Origin: an uncultured Anaerolineae bacterium
GTDB lineage: Bacteria; Chloroflexota; Anaerolineae; J036; Brachytrichaceae
Assembly: GCA_937959265.1 (NCBI GenBank)
Contig: CALGMA010000008.1
Span: 124,001-188,000, forward strand
Length of the DNA: 64,000 nt
Reading direction: 5' to 3'
Below, piece by piece: positions 43,915-54,542 of the stretch. Position numbers and translations under genes: made by a program. Every line of letters begins with the position of its first letter. Position 1 is the stretch's first letter. A model generated the notes under the pieces. The model was not told where the DNA came from. It saw only the letters and a program-made list of their open reading frames with translations, and did not search any database.

Positions 43915-44670
43915 ATGAGCACCCTCGAACGCTTCATCACCCATGTGTGGGAGGCCATTGGGTTGGCACTCGGCTTCAACGCCGGGGCGGCGCGGTTCGT
44001 CTCGACTGAACCCGAATCCATCGCCGTCGTGCTGACCGTGGCTTTCCTCGCCGGCTTGTCATTGTTGCTTGGACAAAGCGTGGTGTTGTTCCTCAACCGT
44101 GTCTCGAAGGTGCGCTTCGCCATCACGCTGGTGCTGAACGCCGTCATCTACGTCATCAACCTTGCTATCTGGTCGGTGGTGATCTGGTGCGTGGCGACCT
44201 TTGCGTTCGGTGCAAGCCGTCCGATCGGCATCGGCGCGTTGGCGATTTTGCTCGGCAGCGCGCCGTTCGTGTTTGGCTTTTTCATCCTCATCCCGTATGT
44301 CGGTATCATCCTCACTCGCATCCTCTATGCCTGGAGCTTCCTGATCACGCTGGTGATGGCGCAGGCGGTGTTTGCAATCGGCTGGCTGCAGGCGTTGGTA
44401 TGCGTCGGCCTGGGTTGGGTGCTGTTATTGATTTTGAATCGCACGGTGGGCCGGCCGATCGTAGCCATTCGCGACCGCATCGTCCACCGGCTCACCGGCC
44501 TGCCGTCCTATGGCCCATCCAACGCGCCGGAGAGCCAAGGCCGGCCCACGCGCAGAATCGGGATGCGTTCAGAGGCGAGGCTACTTCGCCGGCGCATGAT
44601 GCATGCCGAGCCGATCGCCGCGTTGCGCGAGGGCGATGCGCAGAAACTCGACGTCGGCGATCAGCACTGA
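43915..44670 (+). CDS. Uncharacterised multi-pass membrane protein
   Basis: The product has 251 residues from an ATG 8 codons inside the open frame. About five membrane helices are seen between residues 35 and 180 (for example VVLTVAFLAGLSLLLGQSVVLFL, LVLNAVIYVINLAIWSVVIWCVATFAF, APFVFGFFILIPYVGIILTRILYAW), resembling the YIP1-type fold. The last 30 residues are basic and are encoded in a 90-base stretch that is also the 3' end of the opposite-strand gene. I do not recognise the family with certainty. Confidence 0.65.
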   Translation: MSTLERFITHVWEAIGLALGFNAGAARFVSTEPESIAVVLTVAFLAGLSLLLGQSVVLFLNRVSKVRFAITLVLNAVIYVINLAIWSVVIWCVATFAFGASRPIGIGALAILLGSAPFVFGFFILIPYVGIILTRILYAWSFLITLVMAQAVFAIGWLQALVCVGLGWVLLLILNRTVGRPIVAIRDRIVHRLTGLPSYGPSNAPESQGRPTRRIGMRSEARLLRRRMMHAEPIAALREGDAQKLDVGDQH

Positions 44671-46344
44671 ACCGCTGCGTCCGCTGGCGACGCTGATTTC
44701 GAGTGTTTGCACGCGCGTCAGGTCCACGCCGGTGAACTCGGTTAGCCGCACGCGCACCGAGGCGAGATAGGCATGCCCGATCCAGCCCCAGGCTTGTCGG
44801 TTGGCTTCGCCGGGAGGATAGGCGAGAGCCGGCGTAGTCGCGCTGCCCAGTTGTGTGCCGGCGCTGCGGCCGGCGGCATCGGTCAGCGTCAACGTGAGCG
44901 TCACCGGCTCGTGGTGAGCGTTGAGGTAGTCCGTGGGGTCGAGCACGATGCGCAGGTGCAGGCTGCTGAAGGCTGATAGGTCGGCAGGCGTCTCGCCCAG
45001 CGGCAGCGTCCACTTTGCCCCGGCTGGGTCGGTCCACGAGAAGCGCACCTGGGAAGGGTTGCCGGGCTGGATGGCCCAGCGCATGCAGGGTTGGCGGTAT
45101 TCGCAGAAATCCAGATGGCTGGTGTCGCCGCGCAGCGCATATCCTCCGAAGCCGTTGAATCCCAGGTCATCGCGCGTGCGCGGTTGGACGACGATCGCGC
45201 GTTGGGCTGCGCTGGGCGCCAGCGCCGTGCGCACAGGCAGGTCGTACAGGCTGACCGGCGCAGGATCGAGTAGGTTCAACCCGGCGCGCGATGCCGGTGC
45301 GCTGTTCGGCGCTGAATGCGGCGCCTGCATGGTGGCGTCGAAGAAATCGGGTGCGTAGCGCGCCAGGAAGTCGCGCTGGCGCTGCGGAGAGAGACGCGCG
45401 TCACTGGCCGGACAACCGGCGACGGGCGAAGGCGTCTGAGGCTCGTCCTGGGGCGCGACCTCATTGAAGGCGTTGTAGGTCGCGCCGATCAGGTAGACCG
45501 AGGCCGCGAAATGCTTCCGGTTGCGTGCCAGCCGGGCGTCTTCGTAATACCCTTGGCCGTTTAGGTCAGGCGCAATGCCATCGCATGCAGGCAAGATCAC
45601 GCCGAGCGGCACATCGGCGTCGCCCTCCAGCGAATACAGCGGCGCGACCAGCAGCACAGCAGCCAGCGGGCCATTGGCATCGGCCGAGCCGGCGCGAGGC
45701 CGTCCCTGGCGCGCGCGAGCGCTCTGCATGGCCAGCAATGCGCCATGGCCATGGGCCAGGATGCCGATGCGCGAGAAGTCGAGTTTGCCGACCAGCGAGA
45801 CGTCGAATGTCTCGACGCGCCGGCGATTGGCTGCGACCAGGCTGCTCAGATGCGCCTCGAGCACCGCCGGATAGCGCTGCAGCTCCGGCCCGACCGAACC
45901 ATACGCGGCAGCGTAGACGGCGTTGAGATTGGGCACGATGGCGACGTAACCGCGCGCAGCCAATGCGCGCGCCAGATAGGCCAGTCCGGCGTTGTTGCGG
46001 CGCTCCTCACTCGGCTTGCATGGCCAACGCTCCAGCACCAGTTCAGTGATGGACGCATCGGGTGGGCAGCCGCCGTGCGCACTGTGGAAGATCAGAATCA
46101 GCGGGAAGGGGCCATCGCCTTCTGGAATAGCGATGATGCCCTCGACGCGGTAGGGCATAGATCGCGCAGAGTCGCGGCGTGGCCGCCAGGTTTGTTCGAT
46201 CGTGCGCTCGCCGAAGCTGTAGGCGTGGGCCGGCGGCAGCGCTGGTTGCCCTCGCACCAGTGGCGCAGGCCAGGCCAAGGCAACGAGGATGAGCGCAGCG
46301 AGCATGAGGCCACGCACGACGTGCCGACAAGGACGTAGCCACAT
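44581..46344 (-). CDS. Secreted alpha/beta-hydrolase-fold protein lacking the nucleophile Ser
   Basis: The product has 587 residues. A signal peptide (GLMLAALILVALAWPAPLVRG) is followed by an alpha/beta-hydrolase-like domain: GIIAIPEGDGPFPLILIFHSAHGG, ALAARGYVAIVPNLNA and a nucleophile elbow reading RIGILAHGHGALLAM. In the normal GxSxG motif the Ser is replaced by Gly199. The C-terminal 200 residues look like a beta-sandwich, perhaps carbohydrate binding (FSSLHLRIVLDPTDY, LIADVEFLRI). It is probably non-catalytic or uses another residue. Its start lies 6 bases after the stop of the TerB-like gene. Confidence 0.75.
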   Translation of the reverse strand: MWLRPCRHVVRGLMLAALILVALAWPAPLVRGQPALPPAHAYSFGERTIEQTWRPRRDSARSMPYRVEGIIAIPEGDGPFPLILIFHSAHGGCPPDASITELVLERWPCKPSEERRNNAGLAYLARALAARGYVAIVPNLNAVYAAAYGSVGPELQRYPAVLEAHLSSLVAANRRRVETFDVSLVGKLDFSRIGILAHGHGALLAMQSARARQGRPRAGSADANGPLAAVLLVAPLYSLEGDADVPLGVILPACDGIAPDLNGQGYYEDARLARNRKHFAASVYLIGATYNAFNEVAPQDEPQTPSPVAGCPASDARLSPQRQRDFLARYAPDFFDATMQAPHSAPNSAPASRAGLNLLDPAPVSLYDLPVRTALAPSAAQRAIVVQPRTRDDLGFNGFGGYALRGDTSHLDFCEYRQPCMRWAIQPGNPSQVRFSWTDPAGAKWTLPLGETPADLSAFSSLHLRIVLDPTDYLNAHHEPVTLTLTLTDAAGRSAGTQLGSATTPALAYPPGEANRQAWGWIGHAYLASVRVRLTEFTGVDLTRVQTLEISVASGRSGSVLIADVEFLRIALAQRGDRLGMHHAPAK

Positions 46345-46350
46345 CGCGGG

Positions 46351-46857
46351 CTAGGCTTCGATGCGCAGGGCGCGCGCCACTTCGTTGATCACGGCCTCCT
46401 CTTCTGGGCTGACGCGCACGCCGCCGATGCCGAAGATGCTGCCTTCTCGATTCTGTTCCGCTACGCGCCGGCAGACCGTTAGCACCACGCGTTTGACCGT
46501 TTGACGCTCTTCCGGCGTGCATTTTGCATCCAGGATGTCCGCCAGTTCATCGCACCGACGCATGGCGAACGGCTTGATGTCCTGGAGCTTGATCGTCTCC
46601 GGGTTGAACTGCTGCACCAATCGGTTGATCTCGGTGCGCGCTTCGTCGTTGGCCAGCATGCCCAGGACGGGATGCGATGCATGCGCCTCAACCTGCTCGA
46701 TGAAGCTGCGCGCGATGGAGGCAAACTCGGCGGCAGCACCGCCCGCGCTGCTGGACTTCGAGGCCGAGACGCTCATGCCGGCCATCACCGTGGCGCGGAT
46801 GAGCGTGTTGACCTCTTCGGGCGTGAGTTCGGCTTTCGGTTGCGACTCTGCTTGCAT
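46351..46857 (-). CDS. Uncharacterised helical protein, possibly TerB-like
   Basis: The product has 168 residues from an ATG at MQAESQPKAELTPEEV. It appears all-helical. The C-terminal part (CRRVAEQNREGS, RVSPEEEAVINEVARALRI) resembles the end of TerB-fold proteins, where acidic residues bind metal, but the match is weak. It precedes the secreted hydrolase-like gene by 6 bases on the same strand. Function not recognised. Confidence 0.6.
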   Translation of the reverse strand: MQAESQPKAELTPEEVNTLIRATVMAGMSVSASKSSSAGGAAAEFASIARSFIEQVEAHASHPVLGMLANDEARTEINRLVQQFNPETIKLQDIKPFAMRRCDELADILDAKCTPEERQTVKRVVLTVCRRVAEQNREGSIFGIGGVRVSPEEEAVINEVARALRIEA

Positions 46858-46949
46858 GACGCCCAGTCTCGCACGATCCGCCGTCCGTGGCAAGCACGCG
46901 CTGACAGCGGTCTGCCCCTATGCTCCCTGGGCGATACAATCCTGCGCAC

Positions 46950-47951
46950 ATGAAAGCGATCATTTTCGATGCGAAGAAATACGACCATGAAACGTTGCAG
47001 ACTGCAAATCAGGCGAGCGGCGCACGCCATGAGCTGATCTTTGTGGAGTCGCAGTTGAACGAGCAGACTGCTGCGTTGGCCGACGGCTTTCGCGCAATCA
47101 GCATCTTCGTCAACGACGATGCTTCCGCGCCGGTGTTGGAGCGCCTGGCGCGCGGCGGCGTCCAGCTGTTGGCGTTGCGCAGCACCGGCTTCAACCATGT
47201 GGATCTGAATGCTGCGGCGCGCTGTGGCATCACCGTGATGCGTGTGGCGCACTATTCGCCCTATGCCGTGGCCGAGTTCGCCGTTGCGTTGTTGCTGGCC
47301 GTCAACCGCAAGATCCATCGCGCCTACAACCGCACGCGCGAAGGCAACTTTCTGCTCGACGGTTTGCAGGGCCGCGACATCCACGGTAGGACCGTAGGCG
47401 TGATCGGCACGGGGCGCATCGGCGCGGTGTTTGCCCGCATCATGGCCGGCTTCGGCGTCACACTGCTCGGCTACGACGTTGCGCCGAACCCCGAGTGCAT
47501 CCAGCTCGGCATGCGTTACTGCCCGCTGGATGAGCTGCTCGCGCAGTCGGACGTCGTCAGCTTGCATGCGCCGCTCTTGCCTGAGACTTATCACCTTATC
47601 AACGCTGAGGCGCTGGCCAAGATGAAACCCGGCGCAATCTTGATCAACACCAGTCGGGGGGCGTTGGTAGATGCCGAGGCGTTGATCGAGGCGCTCAAAT
47701 CCGGCCACGTCGGCGCCGTCGGCCTCGATGTGTATGAGGAAGAGGACAACTTGTTCTTCCGCGATCGCTCTGACCAGATCATCACCGACGACGTGTTCGC
47801 CCGTTTGATGACTTTCCCGAATGTGCTGATCACCGGTCACCAAGCGTTCTTCACCCATGAAGCGTTGGCGCAGATCGCCGAGACGACCGTCCGCAACCTC
47901 AGCGACTTCGAGGCCGGCCGCGCGAACGAAAATGTGTTGCGCCCTCGCTAG
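46950..47951 (+). CDS. ldhA: D-2-hydroxyacid dehydrogenase (D-lactate dehydrogenase-like)
   Basis: The product has 333 residues. The cofactor domain has VGVIGTGRIGAVFARIMAGFG; catalytic residues are Arg in LALRSTGFNHVD, Glu in YEEEDNLFF and His in LITGHQAFFTHEA. The DVYEEEDNLFFRDRS segment and the length are typical of the fermentative LdhA branch, which reduces pyruvate to D-lactate with NADH. Ten bases separate its stop from the calcium ATPase ATG, so the two are probably co-transcribed. A closely related 2-hydroxyacid substrate cannot be excluded. Confidence 0.9.
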   Translation: MKAIIFDAKKYDHETLQTANQASGARHELIFVESQLNEQTAALADGFRAISIFVNDDASAPVLERLARGGVQLLALRSTGFNHVDLNAAARCGITVMRVAHYSPYAVAEFAVALLLAVNRKIHRAYNRTREGNFLLDGLQGRDIHGRTVGVIGTGRIGAVFARIMAGFGVTLLGYDVAPNPECIQLGMRYCPLDELLAQSDVVSLHAPLLPETYHLINAEALAKMKPGAILINTSRGALVDAEALIEALKSGHVGAVGLDVYEEEDNLFFRDRSDQIITDDVFARLMTFPNVLITGHQAFFTHEALAQIAETTVRNLSDFEAGRANENVLRPR

Positions 47952-47961
47952 CCTTTGAGCG

Positions 47962-50781
47962 ATGTCATCGCCGGGCACGCGACCCCTCTCCCAGTTGCCG
48001 GCGTATCAGGAATCGCCGGAGGCTGTGCTGGCGCACCTGGGCGCCGATCCTGCGCACGGTTTGACTGCCGACGAGGCGGCGGCGCGTCTGCGCCACTATG
48101 GCTGGAATGAATTGGAATCGCCGCCAACTACGCCGGCCTGGCGCAAGTTTCTCGCCCAATTCCAGAGCCCGCTCGTGCTCTTGTTGTTGGTCGCCACGCT
48201 TATCTCGTTCGTTGCCTGGTTGATCGAGCGCGAATCCGAGCTGCCGTTCGAGGCTATCGCCATCCTTGCCATCGTGCTGTTGAATGCCGTGCTGGGCTTC
48301 ATCCAAGAGGAGCGTGCCGAGCGGTCGGTTGCTGCGCTCAAGGCGATGTCGGCGGCGATGGCAACTGTGATTCGCGATGATCAGCGCCAGAAGATCCCGG
48401 CGCACGAAGTGGTGCCCGGCGACATCCTGCTGGTGGAAGAGGGAGACACCATCGCGGCAGACGCGCGGCTGATCGAGGTCATCGGCTTACAAGTTTCCGA
48501 AGCGGCGCTGACCGGCGAGAGCTTGCCCGTGGCAAAGTCGCTCGCTGTGATTCACGAAGAAGTTGGGCTAGGCGACCGCCGCAACATGCTGTTCGCCGGC
48601 ACCGCCGCAACCTATGGCCGCGCCAGCGCTGTTGTCACCGCTACCGGCATGCAGACCGAGATGGGCAAGATTGCCGGCCTGCTTCAACGCACCGAGGACA
48701 CTGCGACGCCGCTGCAAGCCGAGATCGAACGCGTCGGCCGGGCGTTGGGCATAGTCGTGATCCTCATTGCTGCTGTCATCGTTGCCGCGGTCTTTCTTAC
48801 GCAGCGGGTGACCACGTTGAAGGCAATTGTGGATGTGTTGATTGTTGGCGTGTCGCTGGCAGTGGCTGCTGTGCCGGAGGGGCTGGCGACTGTCCTCACC
48901 ATCGTGCTGGCGCTCGGCATGCAGCGCATGGCCCGGCGCAACGCCATCGTCCGCAAGCTGGCCGCCGTGGAGACGTTAGGTTCGGCTAACGTGATCTGCA
49001 CCGACAAGACCGGCACACTCACCCGTAATGAAATGACCGTGCGGACGGTGGTCACGGCAAGTGGGCGTGTCGAGTTCAGCGGCACCGGTTATGCGCCCGA
49101 AGGTCAGGTCATGGCCCAGGATGGCCGGCCGCTCACCGATCTGATCCTGCGCGCCGAGGTCGAATATGCCTTGCGCGCTGCCGATCTGGCCAACAACAGC
49201 GTGTTGCAGCGACGTGATGGCCGCTGGATCGTGCAGGGCGACCCGACGGAAGGCGCGCTGCACGTCGCAGCCGCCAAGCTCGGCTTACAGCACGCTGCGC
49301 TCGAGCAGCGCTTCACGCGCATCGGCGAAGTGCCGTTTTCCTCGGAGCGCAAGCTGATGAGCACGGTGCACGCCGACGCGCAAAAGCCGGAGCGCGCGAT
49401 GATCTTTGTCAAGGGCGCGCCGGATGTGTTGCTGGCCCGCTGTGGCGCAGAGCGCGTCGGCGAGGAGGTGCGCCCGTTAACCGACGACCGGCGTCGTGAG
49501 ATTCAGGCGTGCATAGACCGGCTTGCCGGCGAGGCGCTGCGCACGCTAGGCGTGGCTTTCCGCACCTGCCCGCGCGGTCAGGTCGGGGATAGCGCGATTG
49601 GCGAGGCGCTCGAGCGCGACTTCGTCTTCCTCGGCCTGATCGGGATGATCGATCCGCCGCGGCCGGAGGCGAAGGACGCCGTCGCCCGCGCGCACCAAGC
49701 CGGCATCCGCGTCGTCATGATCACCGGCGACCATCCGCTGACGGCCCAGGCCATCGCGACCGAACTAGGCATCATTGCGCCGGGAGGCCGGGTCATGACC
49801 GGCGCGGAGTTGGCGCAGCTGGATGAATCTGGGTTGCGCCAGGCTGCGCGCGAAACGTCGGTCTATGCGCGCGTAAGCCCGGAGCATAAGCTGTTGATTG
49901 TGCGCGCTTTGAAGCAGAACGGCGATGTGGTGGCGATGACCGGCGACGGCGTGAACGACGCGCCGGCGCTCAAGCAGGCCGATATCGGCGTAGCAATGGG
50001 CATCACCGGCACGGATGTGTCCAAAGAAGCCGCCGACATGATCCTGACCGACGATAACTTCGCGTCCATCGTCGCAGCGGTCGAAGAAGGGCGCGCGATT
50101 TTCTCCAACATTCGCAAATTCCTGCGCTATCTGTTGTCGTCCAACATCGGCGAGGTGATGACGATGTTCTTTGGGCTGGTGTTCGCAACAGTGCTCGGCT
50201 TATCGGCGGAGCGTGCGGGCGCGCTGGCCTTACCGCTGTTGGCCACGCAGATTCTATGGATCAACCTAGTGACCGACAGCGGTCCGGCGCTGGCGCTCGG
50301 CGTGGATCCACCGGCTGCTTATCTGATGCGCCGGCCGCCGCGCCCGCGCGACAAAGGCGTGATTGACCGCGAAATGTGGGCGGGGCTATTCTTCGTCGGC
50401 GCGATCATGGCGCTGGGCACGTTATTCGTACTCGACTACGCGCTGGTCGGCGGGTTGATCCCCGGCCTCGGCGACCTGGCCTACGCCCGCACGATGGCAT
50501 TCACCACGCTGGTGCTGTTTCAACTGTTCAATGTCTTCAATGCGCGTTCGGATCGTGAGAGCGTGTTCTATGGTCTGTTCCGCAATCCATGGCTATGGCT
50601 CGCCGTTGTGATCTCACTCGTCTTGCAGGCGCTCGTCGTCCACGCGCCGTTTTTGCAGCGCGCCTTTAGTACGGTTGCATTGTCGCCGGGTGACTGGCTC
50701 GTCTGCATCGCTGTCGCCGGCAGCGTGATTTGGACGCGCGAGTTGTTCAAGTTCGTCGTTCGCCGCATGCGATTCGACTAA
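47962..50781 (+). CDS. P2A-type cation-transporting ATPase (calcium pump)
   Basis: The product has 939 residues with the full P-type layout: an N-terminal cation ATPase domain (VLAHLGADPAHGLTADEAAARL), ALTGES in the actuator domain, VPEGLATVLTIVLALG in helix 4, CTDKTGTLTRNEM with the phosphorylated Asp, TGDGVNDAPALKQADIGVAMG, and NLVTDSGPALALGVDPP in helix 6, where the Asn, Thr and Asp positions match the calcium site of SERCA. It therefore most probably exports Ca2+. It follows a D-lactate-type dehydrogenase by 10 bases. Confidence 0.93.
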   Translation: MSSPGTRPLSQLPAYQESPEAVLAHLGADPAHGLTADEAAARLRHYGWNELESPPTTPAWRKFLAQFQSPLVLLLLVATLISFVAWLIERESELPFEAIAILAIVLLNAVLGFIQEERAERSVAALKAMSAAMATVIRDDQRQKIPAHEVVPGDILLVEEGDTIAADARLIEVIGLQVSEAALTGESLPVAKSLAVIHEEVGLGDRRNMLFAGTAATYGRASAVVTATGMQTEMGKIAGLLQRTEDTATPLQAEIERVGRALGIVVILIAAVIVAAVFLTQRVTTLKAIVDVLIVGVSLAVAAVPEGLATVLTIVLALGMQRMARRNAIVRKLAAVETLGSANVICTDKTGTLTRNEMTVRTVVTASGRVEFSGTGYAPEGQVMAQDGRPLTDLILRAEVEYALRAADLANNSVLQRRDGRWIVQGDPTEGALHVAAAKLGLQHAALEQRFTRIGEVPFSSERKLMSTVHADAQKPERAMIFVKGAPDVLLARCGAERVGEEVRPLTDDRRREIQACIDRLAGEALRTLGVAFRTCPRGQVGDSAIGEALERDFVFLGLIGMIDPPRPEAKDAVARAHQAGIRVVMITGDHPLTAQAIATELGIIAPGGRVMTGAELAQLDESGLRQAARETSVYARVSPEHKLLIVRALKQNGDVVAMTGDGVNDAPALKQADIGVAMGITGTDVSKEAADMILTDDNFASIVAAVEEGRAIFSNIRKFLRYLLSSNIGEVMTMFFGLVFATVLGLSAERAGALALPLLATQILWINLVTDSGPALALGVDPPAAYLMRRPPRPRDKGVIDREMWAGLFFVGAIMALGTLFVLDYALVGGLIPGLGDLAYARTMAFTTLVLFQLFNVFNARSDRESVFYGLFRNPWLWLAVVISLVLQALVVHAPFLQRAFSTVALSPGDWLVCIAVAGSVIWTRELFKFVVRRMRFD

Positions 50782-50883
50782 ACTTCCCGGCGAGGGCTGG
50801 TTGCCCATTCGTGCGTCAACCGGAGGAGCGTGTGGCGATTCTCCGCCGGTTGGCCTTTCAAATATGGATGGAGGACGACAAAG

Positions 50884-51903
50884 ATGAAGAAGATCATGAC
50901 GCGGGGGAAGTTTGATGGCATCAACGCCTGCGCCGACGCGCGCGGCGTCATTGCGGCTGCGGCCATGGATCAGCGTGGTTCACTTCAGAAAGCGATTGCT
51001 AGGGCGCGCGGCCCAAATGGCGTCGCTACGGCTGAGGACCTCACCGCTTTTAAAACAGCCGTCACCAAGGTCTTGACCCGCTACGCGAGCGCGATCTTGA
51101 TGGATCCGGAATACGGTCTGCCGGCGCTGGCGGAGAAAGACCCGGCGGCGGGCGTGTTGCTGGCCTACGAAAAGACCGGCTACGACGCCAATGTGAAAGG
51201 CCGGCTGCCCGATCTGCTGAGCGAATGGAGTGTGCGGCGGCTGAAGGAGGCCGCCGCGAACGCCATCAAGGTGCTGTTGTATTACAACCCCTATGACGAA
51301 CCGGCCATCAACGAGGTCAAGCACGCCTTCATGGAGCGCGTGGGCGCGGAGTGCGCTGCGAATGACCTGCCGCTCTTCCTCGAGCCGATCTACTACGAAG
51401 AAGGCCTGGATGAAATCGAGCTGGCCCGCAAGAAGCCCGAAGCCGTGGCGCGCTACATGGCCGAATTCTCCAAGCCACGCTATGGCGTGGACATCCTCAA
51501 GGTCGAGATTCCCTTCAACATCAAGTATGTGGAGGGTTCGCGCGCCTACGCCGGTTCGGCGGTGTATACCAAGGCCGATGCGCTGCGCGCCTTTCGCGAG
51601 GCGGCCAGCGCTGCGAAGAAGCCGTTCATCTACCTGAGCGCCGGTGTGAGCGACGCGGTGTTCATCGAGTCGCTGGAGTGGGCAGCAGAGGCCGGTGTGA
51701 ACTTCGCCGGTGTGTTGTGCGGCCGGGCAACGTGGCAGGAGGGCATTCCCGTATTTGCCCAACAGGGCTACGATGCGCTGGAAGCATGGTTGATGGACCA
51801 GGGCGTGCGCAACATCACCACGCTGAACGAGACCCTGGCCCGTGGCGCGCACCCGTGGTGGGAGGCCTACGGCGGGCGCGAGAACATCGAGGTGGTTGGA
51901 TAG
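50884..51903 (+). CDS. lacD: Tagatose 1,6-bisphosphate aldolase-like protein (LacD class)
   Basis: The product has 339 residues from an ATG with GGAGG 9 bases upstream; the longer open frame ahead of it lacks a site. Class I aldolase features are AAAMDQRGSLQKAI, AILMDPEYGLPAL, IKVLLYYNPYD and VDILKVEIPFNIKYVEG with the Schiff-base Lys, and PFIYLSAGVSDAVF. LacD-type enzymes cleave tagatose- or fructose-1,6-bisphosphate, or sulfo-sugar phosphates in YihT-like members. The gene ends at a terminator. Substrate choice among these sugars is open. Confidence 0.88.
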   Translation: MKKIMTRGKFDGINACADARGVIAAAAMDQRGSLQKAIARARGPNGVATAEDLTAFKTAVTKVLTRYASAILMDPEYGLPALAEKDPAAGVLLAYEKTGYDANVKGRLPDLLSEWSVRRLKEAAANAIKVLLYYNPYDEPAINEVKHAFMERVGAECAANDLPLFLEPIYYEEGLDEIELARKKPEAVARYMAEFSKPRYGVDILKVEIPFNIKYVEGSRAYAGSAVYTKADALRAFREAASAAKKPFIYLSAGVSDAVFIESLEWAAEAGVNFAGVLCGRATWQEGIPVFAQQGYDALEAWLMDQGVRNITTLNETLARGAHPWWEAYGGRENIEVVG

Positions 51904-51914
51904 CGTGGATCATC

Positions 51915-51951
51915 AAACGGTCAGACCGCTTCAAGCGGTCTGACCGTTTTA
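51915..51951. terminator. Rho-independent terminator between aldolase and YegP-like genes
   Basis: A perfect 17-base inverted repeat (left arm AAACGGTCAGACCGCTT) around a single central C is followed by TTTT. With an A-rich left flank it can serve both convergent genes. Confidence 0.88.
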
Positions 51952-51953
51952 GT

Positions 51954-52292
51954 TCACCCCGCCGTCGTATCCACCAGCTCGGCATCGGGGGCGTGGTTCT
52001 TTACCGAAGCGATGCCTTTCTCCATCGCTGCAGTCGAGGAGTACATCTGGCTGCGGCCGATGACGACGCTGTTGGCTGCTTTGAGCACGAAGTAAGGCTG
52101 GCCGCCGCTCGACGTCCGGCGTTCGAATCGCTCGTCCAGCGGCGCATTGATGCGCACTGATTCGATGCCGTTGAGGGCGCTGCGCCGCTCGGTATAGGTT
52201 TCGCTGGTGAGGATCACCTGGCCGTTTGACGCGATCAGGTTGAACATGTATTCACCATTGTTAGAGGTCTTGAGTTCGAACTTGCCGGGCAT
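51954..52292 (-). CDS. YegP-like protein with two DUF1508 repeats
   Basis: The product has 112 residues made of two copies of the DUF1508 unit: FELKTSNNGEYMFNLIASNGQVILTSETY at the start and TSSGGQPYFVLKAANSVVIGRSQMYSS in the second half, each followed by a helix with SxxxGIxSVxxNAP. AAGGAGA sits 9 bases before the ATG. Proteins of this type are small and cytoplasmic; the function is not established. It stands as a single gene behind a bidirectional terminator. Confidence 0.88.
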   Translation of the reverse strand: MPGKFELKTSNNGEYMFNLIASNGQVILTSETYTERRSALNGIESVRINAPLDERFERRTSSGGQPYFVLKAANSVVIGRSQMYSSTAAMEKGIASVKNHAPDAELVDTTAG

Positions 52293-52367
52293 GTCTTTGG
52301 TTTCTCCTTGATGATTCGATCTGAATTCGAGCAATCTTATCGCATGGCGGGCGCAGCGCGTATTGTC

Positions 52368-52931
52368 CTATTGGTGTGGAGCGTCGGGGGCATGCGCCCC
52401 TTTGGCCAGTGATTGGTAGAGTGCTGCCCACCACGCTGGATGGCTGGAATGTACCATCTCCGGCTCGAAGCCGATCTGTAGATACATTTTGATCGCCGGC
52501 ACGCGAAAGTCCTCGGTCTTCAAGAATGCATAGGTGTAGCCCTGGTCACGGATGTAGCCGAGCACGGCTCGGCACACCTGCAGCGCCAGCCCGCAACGAC
52601 GGTGATCCGGATGCGTAATCACCCAGCCCAGCTCGCCTGCGGGCGGCGTCGCGTCGGGATATAGGAAGGTGCAAGCTGCAGCGACCGGTCGGTCGTCGCA
52701 CGTGGCGAAGAAGATGCCATTCGGCGGCATGACCCCGCGTCCGCCGTTCAGCATCCAGTCCAATCGGGCACGATCCCACGCCCACTGTGGTTCGGTGCGA
52801 AGCAGGGCAAGCCAGTCCTCCTCGTCGCCGGGGCGAAATGTGCGCAGACTGTAGCCCAAGGCCGGTTGCGGTGATGCCAGCCGGTCGAAGCGCGTGAAGC
52901 CCATCCGCAACTGGGGCGTGGGATCGGCCAT
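52368..52931 (-). CDS. GNAT-family N-acetyltransferase
   Basis: The product has 187 residues from an ATG 5 bases after the stop of the semialdehyde dehydrogenase. The GNAT fold is seen in SLRTFRPGDEEDWLALL, VAAACTFLYPDA, GELGWVITHPDHRRCGLALQVCRAVL (acetyl-CoA loop variant of Q/RxxGxG/A) and FLKTEDFRVPAIKMYLQIGFEPE. The acyl acceptor is unknown. The position at the end of the pyrimidine-type operon may reflect co-transcription only. Confidence 0.85.
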   Translation of the reverse strand: MADPTPQLRMGFTRFDRLASPQPALGYSLRTFRPGDEEDWLALLRTEPQWAWDRARLDWMLNGGRGVMPPNGIFFATCDDRPVAAACTFLYPDATPPAGELGWVITHPDHRRCGLALQVCRAVLGYIRDQGYTYAFLKTEDFRVPAIKMYLQIGFEPEMVHSSHPAWWAALYQSLAKGAHAPDAPHQ

Positions 52932-52936
52932 TCGGA

Positions 52937-54415
<1,479 letters not shown>

Positions 54416-54490
54416 GTCCTTTTCTCCTGAGATATGGGCTTCTTGGCTTAAGGTGATTATAAGTTCAAGCACTGATGGAATTGGAAGATT

Positions 54491-54527
54491 CTGGGTGGGA
54501 CGAAGGCATTGCCTTCACCTCACCCAG
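54491..54527. repeat. Palindromic repeat copy 1 (GAAGGC-ATT-GCCTTC core)
   Basis: A hairpin with outer arms CTGGGTG/CACCCAG and core GAAGGC-ATT-GCCTTC, three mismatched or wobble positions between. It lies in the spacer between the Fe-alcohol dehydrogenase stop and the MMSDH start. A closely related, perfect copy occurs 2.4 kb away. Confidence 0.7.
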
Positions 54528-54542
54528 GGATTCGCCCATCCG

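Noticed and set aside
46785..47978. Long open frame (397 codons) on the minus strand
   Set aside because: Antisense shadow of the D-2-hydroxyacid dehydrogenase; third-position G+C bias explains the open frame.
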